From CAYSCS01 sp964429695 (GTDB lineage: Bacteria > Acidobacteriota > Aminicenantia > Aminicenantales > Aminicenantaceae): 60,512 nt of DNA. Position numbers and translations under genes: made by a program. The notes below the pieces were generated by a model. The model searched no databases. It was not told the DNA's origin and saw nothing but the letters and a program-made list of their open reading frames with translations. Location of the stretch: positions 1 through 60,512 of the forward strand of contig CAYSCS010000056.1 of the NCBI GenBank assembly GCA_964429695.1, read 5' to 3'. Below, one piece after another: positions 1-8,371 of this stretch. Each line of letters begins with the position of its first letter. Position 1 is the stretch's first letter.

Positions 1-120
1 CTCCTTGCCTCTAGTGAGAAAAAGAGAGAGGTGTTTTTCGCCTCTTCTACATTTACAATTAGGCTTGCCGCAAACTCGTCCTCTTCCTCCTGACAAATTC
101 TTTGGAGCTGAGATAAGGTT
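1..120 (-). pseudogene. Edge fragment with a CGKPNCKC motif, possibly a transposon-associated ORF
   Basis: The minus strand is open in one frame from 120 down to the window edge, without a start codon. It contains CGKPNCKCRRGEKH, a cysteine pattern like that of small transposon-associated proteins with a C-G-K-x-x-C-x-C...H core (DUF6788-like). A second frame over the same bases is also open, so the coding assignment is weak. The fragment would continue outside the window. From 121 to 340 I see no gene; this A+T-rich stretch lies downstream of miaB. Confidence 0.3.
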
Positions 121-340
121 TCAGCCGGGAGCAAGCTTCACATTCCTTCTTTGTCATTTGTGATCTATACAGGATTTCCTCTCCATTCTGTTATATATTA
201 TATTTAGCAGATTAATTTGCTCAGGGCTTATCTGGCCGAGAAGAATATTTTTTATTAGAGAAACTTTAATTTGTTAAAAATTAAAGTTTCAGAATCGCTG
301 AAGAAGAGACATTTTTTTGAGAGAAGAGAGATTTTTCTTG

Positions 341-1654
341 CTAAGGATTGAGAGCTTCTCCGTTGAGGCTATAGGGACCGCAGGAAGTTATTTTTACTTC
401 CACAAATTCTCCTATGACATCCTTTCGTGAGACAAAATTTATCACTTGATAGCTCTCATTTCTCCCTGAATACATCCCATCACCTTTTTTGCTTTTTCCT
501 GAGCAGAGAACCTTCATTTTCTTTCCAATTAAGCCATTATGTAGCTCGAGCTGTATTCTTTTTTGGAGGTCTTGGAGCTCAATCAATCTCCGTCTTTTCT
601 CTGGAAGAGAGACAGTTTCTTTTCTTTTAGAAGCAGAAGTGAGAGGCCGGGGAGAATAGCGAAAGGAAAAAATGTTGCTGAAGCGAATCTCCTCAACCAA
701 AGAAAGGGTTTCTTGGAAATCCTCATCTGTTTCCCCAGGAAAGCCAACGATGATATCCGTGCTAAGGCTAATTTCAGGTACCATCTCTCTAAGAAGCGAA
801 ACAATTTTGAGATAATCCTCTCGGGTATAACCTCTGTTCATATTCTTCAGAACAGAATTCGACCCAGATTGAAGGGGAAGATGGAGCTGGCGACAGACCT
901 TTTCTTCTTCTGCTATTACCTTGGCTATTTCCTCAGTGAAGTTTTTAGGGTGAGAAGTAAGAAAACGAATCCACTCAATGCCCTCAATCGAATTTATCTC
1001 TCTTAAAAGCTGGGGGAGGCCTTTACCTGAACGAGGGTCTAGATAAGAGTTTACATTTTGTCCGAGGAGGATGACCTCTTTATAGCCTCTTTGTGCTACG
1101 TCTTTGATTTCTGTGAGTATGTCTTCAAATGGTCTGTATTTTTCTCTTCCTCTTGTAAAGGGGACGATGCAGTACGAACAGAAATTATTACAGCCTTCCA
1201 TGATGGTTACATAGGCAGAAATTTTACTTTGTCTAAACTTTAAGGGATGATATTCCTTACTCCAATTCTTGTTCCACTCTGTTGAGATTACTTTTTGTTG
1301 TTGAGAAAGAGGGATTAAACTTGGAAGATTTTGATAACAATCAGGACCTGCTACAAAATCGACGAATGGTTTTTTCTCCACAAGCTGGGAGCCGTAGAGC
1401 TGAGCAACACAGCCTGTGATACCGACGGTCAATTTTTTCTTTCTTTTTAAGCCCTGCAAACGTCCAAGGAGAGAAAAAACTTTTTCTTCTGACTTTTCTC
1501 TTACGGCGCAGGTGTTAATGATGACTATTTCAGCCTCCTCCATCTCTCCACTCGGCACTGCTCCTGCAGCGATTAGAATGCTTGCTATATGCTCAGAGTC
1601 GTTCTCATTCATCTGACAGCCAAAGGTATGAATGTAGAATTTCTTGCCTTTCAT
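341..1654 (-). CDS. miaB: tRNA-2-methylthio-N6-dimethylallyladenosine synthase MiaB
   Basis: This radical SAM methylthiotransferase adds a methylthio group to i6A37 of tRNAs reading UNN codons. The N-terminal UPF0004 domain shows its three cluster cysteines in TFGCQMN, NTCAVRE and GCVAQ. The radical SAM motif CNNFCSYC follows near residue 155, with FTRGRE just after it as in MiaB, and a TRAM-like RNA-binding tail ends the protein. A longer frame starts at 1741, inside recN, but family proteins begin with M-x-x-K-x-[FY]-x-x-T-F-G-C, which fits the ATG at 1654 and gives 437 residues, the usual length. It follows recN by 67 bases on the same strand and is probably cotranscribed. Identity is firm; the start is the only doubt. 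Confidence 0.95.
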   Translation of the reverse strand: MKGKKFYIHTFGCQMNENDSEHIASILIAAGAVPSGEMEEAEIVIINTCAVREKSEEKVFSLLGRLQGLKRKKKLTVGITGCVAQLYGSQLVEKKPFVDFVAGPDCYQNLPSLIPLSQQQKVISTEWNKNWSKEYHPLKFRQSKISAYVTIMEGCNNFCSYCIVPFTRGREKYRPFEDILTEIKDVAQRGYKEVILLGQNVNSYLDPRSGKGLPQLLREINSIEGIEWIRFLTSHPKNFTEEIAKVIAEEEKVCRQLHLPLQSGSNSVLKNMNRGYTREDYLKIVSLLREMVPEISLSTDIIVGFPGETDEDFQETLSLVEEIRFSNIFSFRYSPRPLTSASKRKETVSLPEKRRRLIELQDLQKRIQLELHNGLIGKKMKVLCSGKSKKGDGMYSGRNESYQVINFVSRKDVIGEFVEVKITSCGPYSLNGEALNP

Positions 1655-1721
1655 GTTTTTCTCGTTCTGGGTCAGCCTTGAGTAAAGTAGCATAAAAAAT
1701 GAGCTATCAAGTTTTGCTTTT

Positions 1722-3395
1722 TTATTCTTGAGCGAGTTCAAGATTATGGATGAGCATCTCTCTTGCCGTCTTCAATGTTGCCTCTGTTATTCTTATTCCT
1801 GAAAGAAGATGTGATATTTCCTGGATTCTTTCCTCAAAATCCAGCTTCTTAACTGTTGTGTAGGTCCTTTCCTTCTCGACTTTTTTATCAATCCGATAAT
1901 GATGGGTCGCGGATGAAGCAATTTGAGGCAAGTGGGTGATGCAGATCACTTGATTCTTTTTAGCCAGATTTCTAAGTTTTTGCGCGACGAACTCTGCCGT
2001 TTTTCCTCCTATTCCTGAGTCAATCTCATCAAAAATCAATGTCTTGTGTCTTTCCTCTTCCTTGCTAATGGATCTAAGAGCGAGCATGATTCTGGATAGT
2101 TCTCCTCCTGAAGCAATCCTGCGCAACGGTCTTAATTCTTCTCCCGGGTTCGGGCTAATGAGGAATTCGACCTCATCTACACCGGTATCCCTCACTTTTT
2201 CTAGTTCATTAGAGTCAAGAGGAGTGGTTAAGATTTTAATCTTAAAGAGAGCTCTCTTCATTCCCAGTTGAAAGATTTCTTTTTCAACGAGCTTCTCGAG
2301 CTCTGAAGCTGAGTTTCTTCTCAGGGCAGAAAGTTCTTCTGCTTTTTTTGTATAAGATTCAAATACTTCCTCAATTTCCTGGTTTATCTTGCTCAATTTT
2401 TCACTTTTCAAGCTGAGTTCTGTGTATTCCTTCTTGGCTTCTTCTAAATATGCGAGTATTTCCTCTATATTTCCTCCATATTTTCTTTTCCATTTCTCTA
2501 TTTGACTCAGACGCTCCTCGACTTGTTCGAGTCTTTCCTCGGAAACATCCTGTTTTTCTAAAAATTTGATTAAAAAATTGGAAAATTCTTTTATGGCTAT
2601 CCTAAAATCTTCTATAGTTTTTGAAATTTCTTGGCAAAAGGGTTCGAATTGGGAAAGCTCATCGACTATGGTTTGAAGCTTTGAAAGTCTTTGGATCAGG
2701 GAATCTTCTTCGCCATAGGATATTTCTAAGGCGCATGCAACGAGAGAACGAATTTTTTCAGCATTTTTAAGCACATTCCTTTCCTGACGAAGTATTTCTT
2801 CTTCACCTTCCTTGAGGGCTGCTTTTTCAATTTCATCAATCTGGAAAGAAAGGAAATCGAGACGTCTTTCTCTTTCTTTTTCTTTCATCTCGAGCTCTTT
2901 CTTTTCCCTTAAAAGTTTTCTGAGTCTTTGTGCTAAAGAGGCAATTTCTTCCCGGAGAGGAAGAGCGTTGGCAAAATGGTCTAGATAATTTAGTTGATAT
3001 TCGGTCTCACGGAGGAAGACGTGGTCATTCTGCCCATAAATGTCCACCAATGTGTTACCCATTTCCTTAAGATTTTTTAGAGGGACGAGTATTCCATCCA
3101 AATAGCTTTTACTAGTCCCGCTTTCAGAAATTATCCTCTGGGCAATTAATTCTTTTCCCTGATCGGTCTTTTCTTTTCTTGATGGAAGCTTGAAGATTGC
3201 TTCTATGGAAGTTTCCTTTTTCCCTGTGCGAATTACATCCGATGACCCTTTCTCTCCAAGGACAAGCTTTATTCCTTCTATGATTATTGACTTTCCTGCT
3301 CCTGTTTCTCCTGTGAGGATAGAAAATCCTTCTTCGAATTCTATTTCGATATCTTCTATGGTAGCAAGGTTGGTTATGCGCAAAGATTTAATCAT
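1722..3395 (-). CDS. recN: DNA repair protein RecN
   Basis: RecN is an SMC-like ATPase that acts early at DNA double-strand breaks. The N-terminus has the RecF/RecN/SMC signature with Walker A GETGAGKS near residues 31-38. The middle, about residues 150-350, is charged coiled coil rich in E, K, R and L. The C-terminal half carries the ABC signature region (ASGGELSRIMLALR) and Walker B (LIFDEIDSGIGG), followed by the switch His in ITHLPQIA. At 557 residues it is full length. It lies 23 bases after the subtilase gene and upstream of miaB on the same strand. No operator of the LexA type is visible next to it, so transcription by read-through is likely. Confidence 0.96.
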   Translation of the reverse strand: MIKSLRITNLATIEDIEIEFEEGFSILTGETGAGKSIIIEGIKLVLGEKGSSDVIRTGKKETSIEAIFKLPSRKEKTDQGKELIAQRIISESGTSKSYLDGILVPLKNLKEMGNTLVDIYGQNDHVFLRETEYQLNYLDHFANALPLREEIASLAQRLRKLLREKKELEMKEKERERRLDFLSFQIDEIEKAALKEGEEEILRQERNVLKNAEKIRSLVACALEISYGEEDSLIQRLSKLQTIVDELSQFEPFCQEISKTIEDFRIAIKEFSNFLIKFLEKQDVSEERLEQVEERLSQIEKWKRKYGGNIEEILAYLEEAKKEYTELSLKSEKLSKINQEIEEVFESYTKKAEELSALRRNSASELEKLVEKEIFQLGMKRALFKIKILTTPLDSNELEKVRDTGVDEVEFLISPNPGEELRPLRRIASGGELSRIMLALRSISKEEERHKTLIFDEIDSGIGGKTAEFVAQKLRNLAKKNQVICITHLPQIASSATHHYRIDKKVEKERTYTTVKKLDFEERIQEISHLLSGIRITEATLKTAREMLIHNLELAQE

Positions 3396-3418
3396 GGAGA
3401 ACTATTTTCCTTTGTCTC

Positions 3419-4789
3419 TCAATTTTGAAGAGAAAGCCTTATCTTTATGGGGACAAGTCCTTTCTCCATGTTAATTCTTCCATAGCCTGCAAAGTCATCT
3501 TTACCCGGGTGAAAGGAGGAGTTGATATCGTCTGCGGAATAGCGAATGACGCTCATAATTTCTCTGGCAGAAAGCCAGGGCTTTATGCTCTTTATTAAGG
3601 CTGCAAAACCAGAGACATGGGGTGTAGAAGCAGAAGTCCCATTTCCCCATACATAAGGAAGATATCCTGATGGTGTCAGGTTTTCTGGCCAAAGGCTGAG
3701 TATCCAAACCCCAGGAGCTGAGACATCTACTTCAGGTCCGTAATTCGACCAGTCAGGTGTTGAGTCATCATAATCTGACGCAGCAACAGCCAAGCAATAA
3801 GCATCATATGCAGCAGGATAAAGAACCGATGAGCCTTCATTTCCTGCTGCGGCTGCGATTAAGACATCTTTCTCGTAAGCATACTTCACCGCTTCTTCAA
3901 GGCTAAAAGAGGAAGCTTCACCTCCAATGCTAAAGTTTATTACCTCGGCTCCCTGGTCAACTGCCCAAATAAGTCCATCCACAATCCAGCTGTAGTAGCC
4001 TTCCCCATCTTCATTCATCACCTTCACAGGAAGAATCTTGCAGTTCCAGGCTACACCAGCAATTCCCTCTGAATTGTTCGTCTCAGCAGCGGCTATCCCA
4101 GCCACATAAGTTCCATGTCCGTTATCGTCTGAGGCATCAAAATCCTCATTCACGAAATCACGTCCGCTTGAGAAAATCTTATTCTTCAGGTCAGGGTGGG
4201 TGAGCTCTACTCCTGTGTCGAGGATAGCTATGACAATATCATCATCTCCTTTTGTCTCTTCCCACGCAGCTGTGGCTTTAATATCGGCTCGCTCTTTTCC
4301 GCTCGGAGCTCCTGGAACCCCAGGAGGAGCCACCCTTTGACCTGAATTGTAGAGGTTATACTGGTACTTAAAAAAAGTATCATTTGGAGTTACTAAGATA
4401 TAGGCTACATAGTCAGGTTCCGCATATTCAACGTCAGGGTTTTGATTCAGGAGGTAAATCATCTCTTCCACCGTCTTATCTTCAGGTATTTCAAGCACTG
4501 ATATCCCCAGATGTTCAATTTTTCTCAGTTTTCTAATTTCATAATTTTTGATGATTTCTTCAATCTTGAAAACAGGAAGAAAAGGTTTGAATTTAACCAA
4601 AATTCTCTTATCAGCAAATCTTTTTTCCTTCAAGCGGGGAATTTGAGTCCTAACCAAAACGTTTGAATCACTTAAAACAGTTTCTCCTCTCTTATTTATA
4701 TTTTTATCTAGCCTCTGTTTTTCGTATTTTGCAGAAAATAATAAAGCCGAGATGACGAAAATCAAGAGGGCAAAGATTTTTTTTCTCAT
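3419..4789 (-). CDS. Secreted S8 family serine peptidase (subtilase)
   Basis: This is a subtilisin-like endopeptidase. A hydrophobic signal sequence occupies about residues 4-20. A propeptide of the inhibitor_I9/fervidolysin type follows (ILVKFKP...VEYAEPDY, about residues 62-128). The catalytic triad is intact: Asp191 in ILDTGVELTHP, His225 in NGHGTYVAG and Ser386 in NGTSASTPHVSG; the oxyanion-hole Asn is in AAAGNEGS. The domain ends close to the C-terminus, with no added PPC or sorting domain, so the enzyme is probably released or periplasmic. It starts 12 bases after the small outer-membrane protein gene. Substrate unknown; general protein degradation is the simplest role. Confidence 0.93.
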   Translation of the reverse strand: MRKKIFALLIFVISALLFSAKYEKQRLDKNINKRGETVLSDSNVLVRTQIPRLKEKRFADKRILVKFKPFLPVFKIEEIIKNYEIRKLRKIEHLGISVLEIPEDKTVEEMIYLLNQNPDVEYAEPDYVAYILVTPNDTFFKYQYNLYNSGQRVAPPGVPGAPSGKERADIKATAAWEETKGDDDIVIAILDTGVELTHPDLKNKIFSSGRDFVNEDFDASDDNGHGTYVAGIAAAETNNSEGIAGVAWNCKILPVKVMNEDGEGYYSWIVDGLIWAVDQGAEVINFSIGGEASSFSLEEAVKYAYEKDVLIAAAAGNEGSSVLYPAAYDAYCLAVAASDYDDSTPDWSNYGPEVDVSAPGVWILSLWPENLTPSGYLPYVWGNGTSASTPHVSGFAALIKSIKPWLSAREIMSVIRYSADDINSSFHPGKDDFAGYGRINMEKGLVPIKIRLSLQN

Positions 4790-4801
4790 TTTTTATCTCC
4801 C

Positions 4802-5575
4802 TTAAAATGAATAGATAAATCTCATTAGAAAGCCTGGGTCGATTCCTTTTTCTCGGGGAATGAGACTAGCTTCGGCTTTAAAACCTATCTTTCCTGTTAT
4901 ACGGTAAAAGAGACCAGGTCGGAAATCGAGTATACCTTTCCCTGAGATTTTTTTCTCCTCTTTTCCCTCTAATTCCTGCACTTTCTCTTCAAGCTTAAAT
5001 TTACCCCACAATTTATTATAATATATGCCCAAAGAAGGAGTTAAGCTTTCAAGAGCTTTGTATTCAATTTGAGGTCCGACAAGAATTCTCATCCAGAAGG
5101 GTTTCCCTTCAACACTCCCCTCAACAGCAAGCCCCGGAATCTGCCACTCTTCCTTTTTTCCAAGGTAAGAGACGAATTGCCCCCAAGCAGCTATCTCAAT
5201 TTCTTTAAACTTGAATATTTTTTTGGTGAGTTCGGCTCCCGCTAGATAGCCTCCAATCTTTCCCACATCCAGTTCAACAGAAAATGGAAGATTTCTGAAT
5301 GTCATTGCATCAAAATTGGAAAATGAATAGCCGATGAGAACTCCTAATCTAAAACCCTCCTCGATTTCAAGCTCTGCTCCTAGATGGATGAGGTATGCTT
5401 TGAGCTTGGAATTTGATTCTCCTTGATCAGGATTTATCATCCGAGTTAGATACTCAAAGCCAAGAATAGGCCTTATTTGATAGGAGTTAAAAGAATTTCC
5501 GGCTTGGGCTAGAGGGTAGAAAATGAGGAATAAGATGGCTGAGAGGGATACTGATGAAAGTGTCTTTTTTTTCAT
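4802..5575 (-). CDS. Small outer-membrane beta-barrel protein, function unknown
   Basis: The protein has 257 residues. A cleavable signal peptide ends at a typical AxA site (PLAQA). The remainder has alternating hydrophobic and polar strands with many G, Y and F residues and finishes with MRFIYSF. An aromatic C-terminal residue after a final strand is the usual signal for BAM-dependent outer-membrane insertion. I recognise no named family; about 8-10 strands would fit the length. It sits between the BamD-like lipoprotein and the subtilase. The barrel call is an inference from pattern, not from a family match. Confidence 0.6.
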   Translation of the reverse strand: MKKKTLSSVSLSAILFLIFYPLAQAGNSFNSYQIRPILGFEYLTRMINPDQGESNSKLKAYLIHLGAELEIEEGFRLGVLIGYSFSNFDAMTFRNLPFSVELDVGKIGGYLAGAELTKKIFKFKEIEIAAWGQFVSYLGKKEEWQIPGLAVEGSVEGKPFWMRILVGPQIEYKALESLTPSLGIYYNKLWGKFKLEEKVQELEGKEEKKISGKGILDFRPGLFYRITGKIGFKAEASLIPREKGIDPGFLMRFIYSF

Positions 5576-5621
5576 TTCTTAGCACCTCCCTAATTCTGAG
5601 TTACCATGATTCCTTGGTTTG

Positions 5622-6407
5622 CTATTTTTTCATCTTTTCTTCAATTTCTTTCAATCTTTTCTGGGCTTTTTTAACGAACTTGCTTTGGGGATAGTCGCTG
5701 ATGAGCTTGGTGAAGAAGGGAACAGATTGGTCTATCTGTTTCCCTTTAAAATAAGAGTCTGCGAGATAAAAATAGACTTTGTCCATCTTAGAATAGTTCG
5801 GATAATTAGTAAGAATTTCTGTCAGCCTATTTATAGAGGCTTTATAGGCTTTCCTTTTGTAATAATGTTCTCCTATACTCAAAGTGTGCTCAGCCAGCCT
5901 TTCCTCACACTCTTTTATTTTTTCTTGAGCCATTTTTGCTTCTTCACTTAGAGGATAGTTGGTGATTACCTTTTTAAACTCTGCCAGAGCTTGAACAGTC
6001 TTTGTCTGATCGCGTCCTGGTTTTAGGGCCTTTTTGTAAAAGGTCATGGCAATCTTGTATTGAGCATAGGCTGAAGAGGGACTAAAAGGATAGAGGGAAA
6101 TGAACTCTCTGTACTCTGCAGCAGCGATAATCAAGCTTCCTTCATCCCCTTTTTCAAAATATGAATCAGCGATGGCTAATTTTGCTCTTTGAGCGTAAAA
6201 GCTTTTGGGGAAGGAATCAATAACCTGCCTTAAATAGAGACGTGCTTTTTCCTGGTCTTTTTTTATATATGCCATCCCAAGGTTATAGAGTTCTTCATCA
6301 GATGAAGTTATTTCTGGCGAGAGCTCTATTTTCTTTCCCTTACAGCCAAATCCCAGCAAGAGGATTAGGGCTAGAATGATTCCGAGCGAAGAAATTTTTT
6401 TTCCCAT
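5622..6407 (-). CDS. bamD: Outer-membrane assembly lipoprotein, BamD/YfiO family
   Basis: BamD-type lipoproteins carry TPR repeats and form part of the complex that inserts beta-barrels in the outer membrane. From the ATG at 6407 the protein starts with a lipoprotein signal ending LLLGFGC (Cys near residue 22). The rest is helical with TPR-like repeats (AYIKKDQEKARLYLRQVIDSFP, SFYAQRAKLAIADSYFEKGD and similar). The ATG at 6407 has AAGGA seven to eight bases upstream. A longer frame beginning at 6473 would overlap the epimerase gene and place the signal peptide internally, so it is rejected. About 261 residues is close to the family norm. The family match is clear; the exact Bam role is inferred. 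Confidence 0.83.
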   Translation of the reverse strand: MGKKISSLGIILALILLLGFGCKGKKIELSPEITSSDEELYNLGMAYIKKDQEKARLYLRQVIDSFPKSFYAQRAKLAIADSYFEKGDEGSLIIAAAEYREFISLYPFSPSSAYAQYKIAMTFYKKALKPGRDQTKTVQALAEFKKVITNYPLSEEAKMAQEKIKECEERLAEHTLSIGEHYYKRKAYKASINRLTEILTNYPNYSKMDKVYFYLADSYFKGKQIDQSVPFFTKLISDYPQSKFVKKAQKRLKEIEEKMKK

Positions 6408-6436
6408 ATTTTTTCCTTGTTTATTAAATTTAATAT

Positions 6437-7384
6437 CTATTTTTGTGAATACAATCTTCGGATCCACTTCCACTCTTCTTTGAGTCCATCCGCAAGCTGA
6501 GTCTGGGGAACAAAGCCCAAATCCCTCTTTGATTTTGTTATCTCAGCCTGAGTGTGGAGGACATCACCTTTTTGGGCGGCTCTCCATTCCACGCTGATTT
6601 TCGTGCGGCTTATTTCTTCGAGCAAAGGCAGAATATTTTTCAGAGTTTCCTGATTTCCTCCGCCTATATTATAGATCTCTCCCACTTTTCCTTTTTTAAG
6701 CGAAAGGAGGTTTGCTTCGATTATATCATCGATATATGTAAAATCTCTCGTTTGTTGACCATCCCCAAAAATATGGATTGGCTTTCTTTCTAAGATATGG
6801 CAGAAAAATCTATGAAAGGCCATATCGGGTCTCTGTCCTGGGCCATAGACGGTGAAGAACCTCAAGGAAATGATGGGGACTCCATAATTTTTGGAGTAAA
6901 GATGACAGAGGTGTTCGGCAGCAAGTTTTGTTACTCCATAAGGTGAAAAAGGAAGAAGCGGGCTCGATTCTCTCATAGGAAGCTCAGGGCACATTCCATA
7001 AACCGATGAGGATGAAGCAAAGATAAATTTTTTTACTCTGCTCTTTTTTGTCGCCTCCAACAATCTTTGGGTAGCCTCGATATTGTTTTTCGTATAGAGA
7101 TGGAAATCATCGCCCCAGCTCGACCTTACTCCTGGTTGTGCAGCGAGATGGAAAATTATTTCTGTATCCTTGAGGAATCTGTCCAGGTCAGAGTTATTCA
7201 AATCCTCCGCAAAGAAACGAAACCTTTTCTTGGTTAAGAGGGGAGCAATGTTTTTTTCTTTCATCCATTTTGGGTAGAAGTCTGTGAAGGAATCGATGCC
7301 CACTACATCAAAGCCTTCTTCAAGTAGCCTGGAGCAAAGATGTGAACCAATGAAACCAGCTGCCCCTGTAACGATACAATTCAT
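6437..7384 (-). CDS. NAD-dependent sugar-nucleotide epimerase/dehydratase (extended SDR)
   Basis: This is an extended short-chain dehydrogenase of the UDP-glucose/UDP-glucuronate 4-epimerase type. The nucleotide-binding GAAGFIGSH is at residues 7-15. The catalytic Ser/Thr strand is SSSSVYG, and the Tyr-Lys pair is in PYGVTKLAAE. The substrate region LRFFTVYGPGQRPDMA resembles UDP-glucuronate 4-epimerases, where RPDMA is typical. Length 315 residues is normal. It is cytoplasmic and would supply an activated sugar for surface polysaccharide or lipopolysaccharide. It starts 70 bases after the PASTA protein and is followed by bamD. The exact nucleotide sugar cannot be fixed from sequence alone. 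Confidence 0.88.
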   Translation of the reverse strand: MNCIVTGAAGFIGSHLCSRLLEEGFDVVGIDSFTDFYPKWMKEKNIAPLLTKKRFRFFAEDLNNSDLDRFLKDTEIIFHLAAQPGVRSSWGDDFHLYTKNNIEATQRLLEATKKSRVKKFIFASSSSVYGMCPELPMRESSPLLPFSPYGVTKLAAEHLCHLYSKNYGVPIISLRFFTVYGPGQRPDMAFHRFFCHILERKPIHIFGDGQQTRDFTYIDDIIEANLLSLKKGKVGEIYNIGGGNQETLKNILPLLEEISRTKISVEWRAAQKGDVLHTQAEITKSKRDLGFVPQTQLADGLKEEWKWIRRLYSQK

Positions 7385-7454
7385 GGGTAATATTTATCCT
7401 CAATTATTTTAAAATCCACTTTAACCACAAATTTTAAAATGAAAAAGTGAACCA

Positions 7455-8168
7455 TCATTTACTTACTTCGAGAGTAATCATGTTTCTCTTCAATATCCGA
7501 TAACCGAGAGGAGGAGATTGTTTGATGATTATTCCTGGTTCAAGTCCAGGGTAATAAGAATAGCGAATATCACCGATCTTGAATCCCATTTTTTTGAGTT
7601 TTTTAATCACCACATCAGCGCGTTTACCGATGAGGTCGGGCATGAGATACTTTTTTTCCCTTTCCCCCTCGCTCACAAGCAAGCTTATTTGAGTGTTTTT
7701 CGGGACTTCTTTAAGTTCAAGAGGAAACTGGGCCATTATTCTCCCGGCTGCATATTTGGCGGTGTGTGTATGGGCTACATGGCCGCGGCGTAGCCCTGCC
7801 TCATGGAGGATAGAGTTTATAGCCTGAAGGTTTTTCCCTTTAAGAGAAGGCACGATGACTTTTTCACTTCCTGCACTTAGGGTTACCTTGACCACTCTAT
7901 TAACTTCCATTTTTGATTTCGGAGGCGGATCCTGGCTTATTATTCTCCCTGGTTCCCATTCGTTGTTGAAGTCTGTGCCTTTTTTAACAAGGGAAAGCCT
8001 CAATAAATGAAGTTCTTTTCTTGCTTCTTCGAAAGTCTTTCCAGTTAGGTCAGGAAGAGTCACCATGTCCCCTTTTTGAAACACCTGGTAGGAGATGTTG
8101 GCACTGAGAAAGAAGATTATTAAGAGGATTAGAATATAAAAGATATAATTAAAACTTTTTTTCTTCAT
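7455..8168 (-). CDS. Stand-alone PASTA-domain membrane protein
   Basis: PASTA domains bind peptidoglycan fragments and are usually the extracellular part of Ser/Thr kinases or penicillin-binding proteins. Here a short cytoplasmic start and one transmembrane helix (about residues 8-27) are followed by three PASTA repeats, roughly residues 37-103, 104-170 and 171-237. Each has the DLTGKTFEEARKEL or PDLIGKRADVVIKKL type opening and an SPPLGYRI-like end. There is no kinase or transpeptidase domain: 237 residues are accounted for by anchor and repeats. It is the first gene after a good promoter at 8199-8227. A cell-wall sensing or structural role is inferred. Confidence 0.88.
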   Translation of the reverse strand: MKKKSFNYIFYILILLIIFFLSANISYQVFQKGDMVTLPDLTGKTFEEARKELHLLRLSLVKKGTDFNNEWEPGRIISQDPPPKSKMEVNRVVKVTLSAGSEKVIVPSLKGKNLQAINSILHEAGLRRGHVAHTHTAKYAAGRIMAQFPLELKEVPKNTQISLLVSEGEREKKYLMPDLIGKRADVVIKKLKKMGFKIGDIRYSYYPGLEPGIIIKQSPPLGYRILKRNMITLEVSK

Positions 8169-8198
8169 ATTTAAGATAAAAAAAGAAAAACATGAATA

Positions 8199-8227
8199 TC
8201 TATACCATACATTTTTAACCGTGTAAA
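8199..8227 (-). promoter_or_regulatory. Sigma-70-type promoter for the PASTA gene and downstream genes
   Basis: On the minus strand TTTACA (8222-8227) is followed by a 17-base spacer and TATAGA (8199-8204). TGG directly before the -10 gives an extended -10 element. The predicted start is near 8192, about 24 bases before the PASTA ATG. The next upstream gene is divergent, so this is the natural promoter for the run toward miaB. Confidence 0.6.
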
Positions 8228-8310
8228 CTCGTAAAAAGTTCCATGATTAGCAAATATTCACGATTACACTTAAGAATCTTTTTTAAGGTTCAAAAATAAT
8301 AAGAATAGAT

Positions 8311-8339
8311 TTGCTCCAAGGGGTTGAAGTAAATATAAT
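8311..8339 (+). promoter_or_regulatory. Sigma-70 promoter for threonine aldolase
   Basis: TTGCTC (8311-8316), a 17-base spacer and a perfect TATAAT (8334-8339) lie 32 bases before the aldolase ATG. A good ribosome binding site (AAGGAGAT, 8357-8364) follows. This is the best-looking promoter in the window, and it is arranged back to back with the PASTA promoter, about 84 bases apart. Confidence 0.7.
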
Positions 8340-8371
8340 AGAAAAATAAAAAAAGTAAGGAGATCAGGGTG

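Noticed and set aside
563..1006. 147-codon plus-strand open frame over miaB
   Set aside because: Antisense to miaB and without recognisable motifs.
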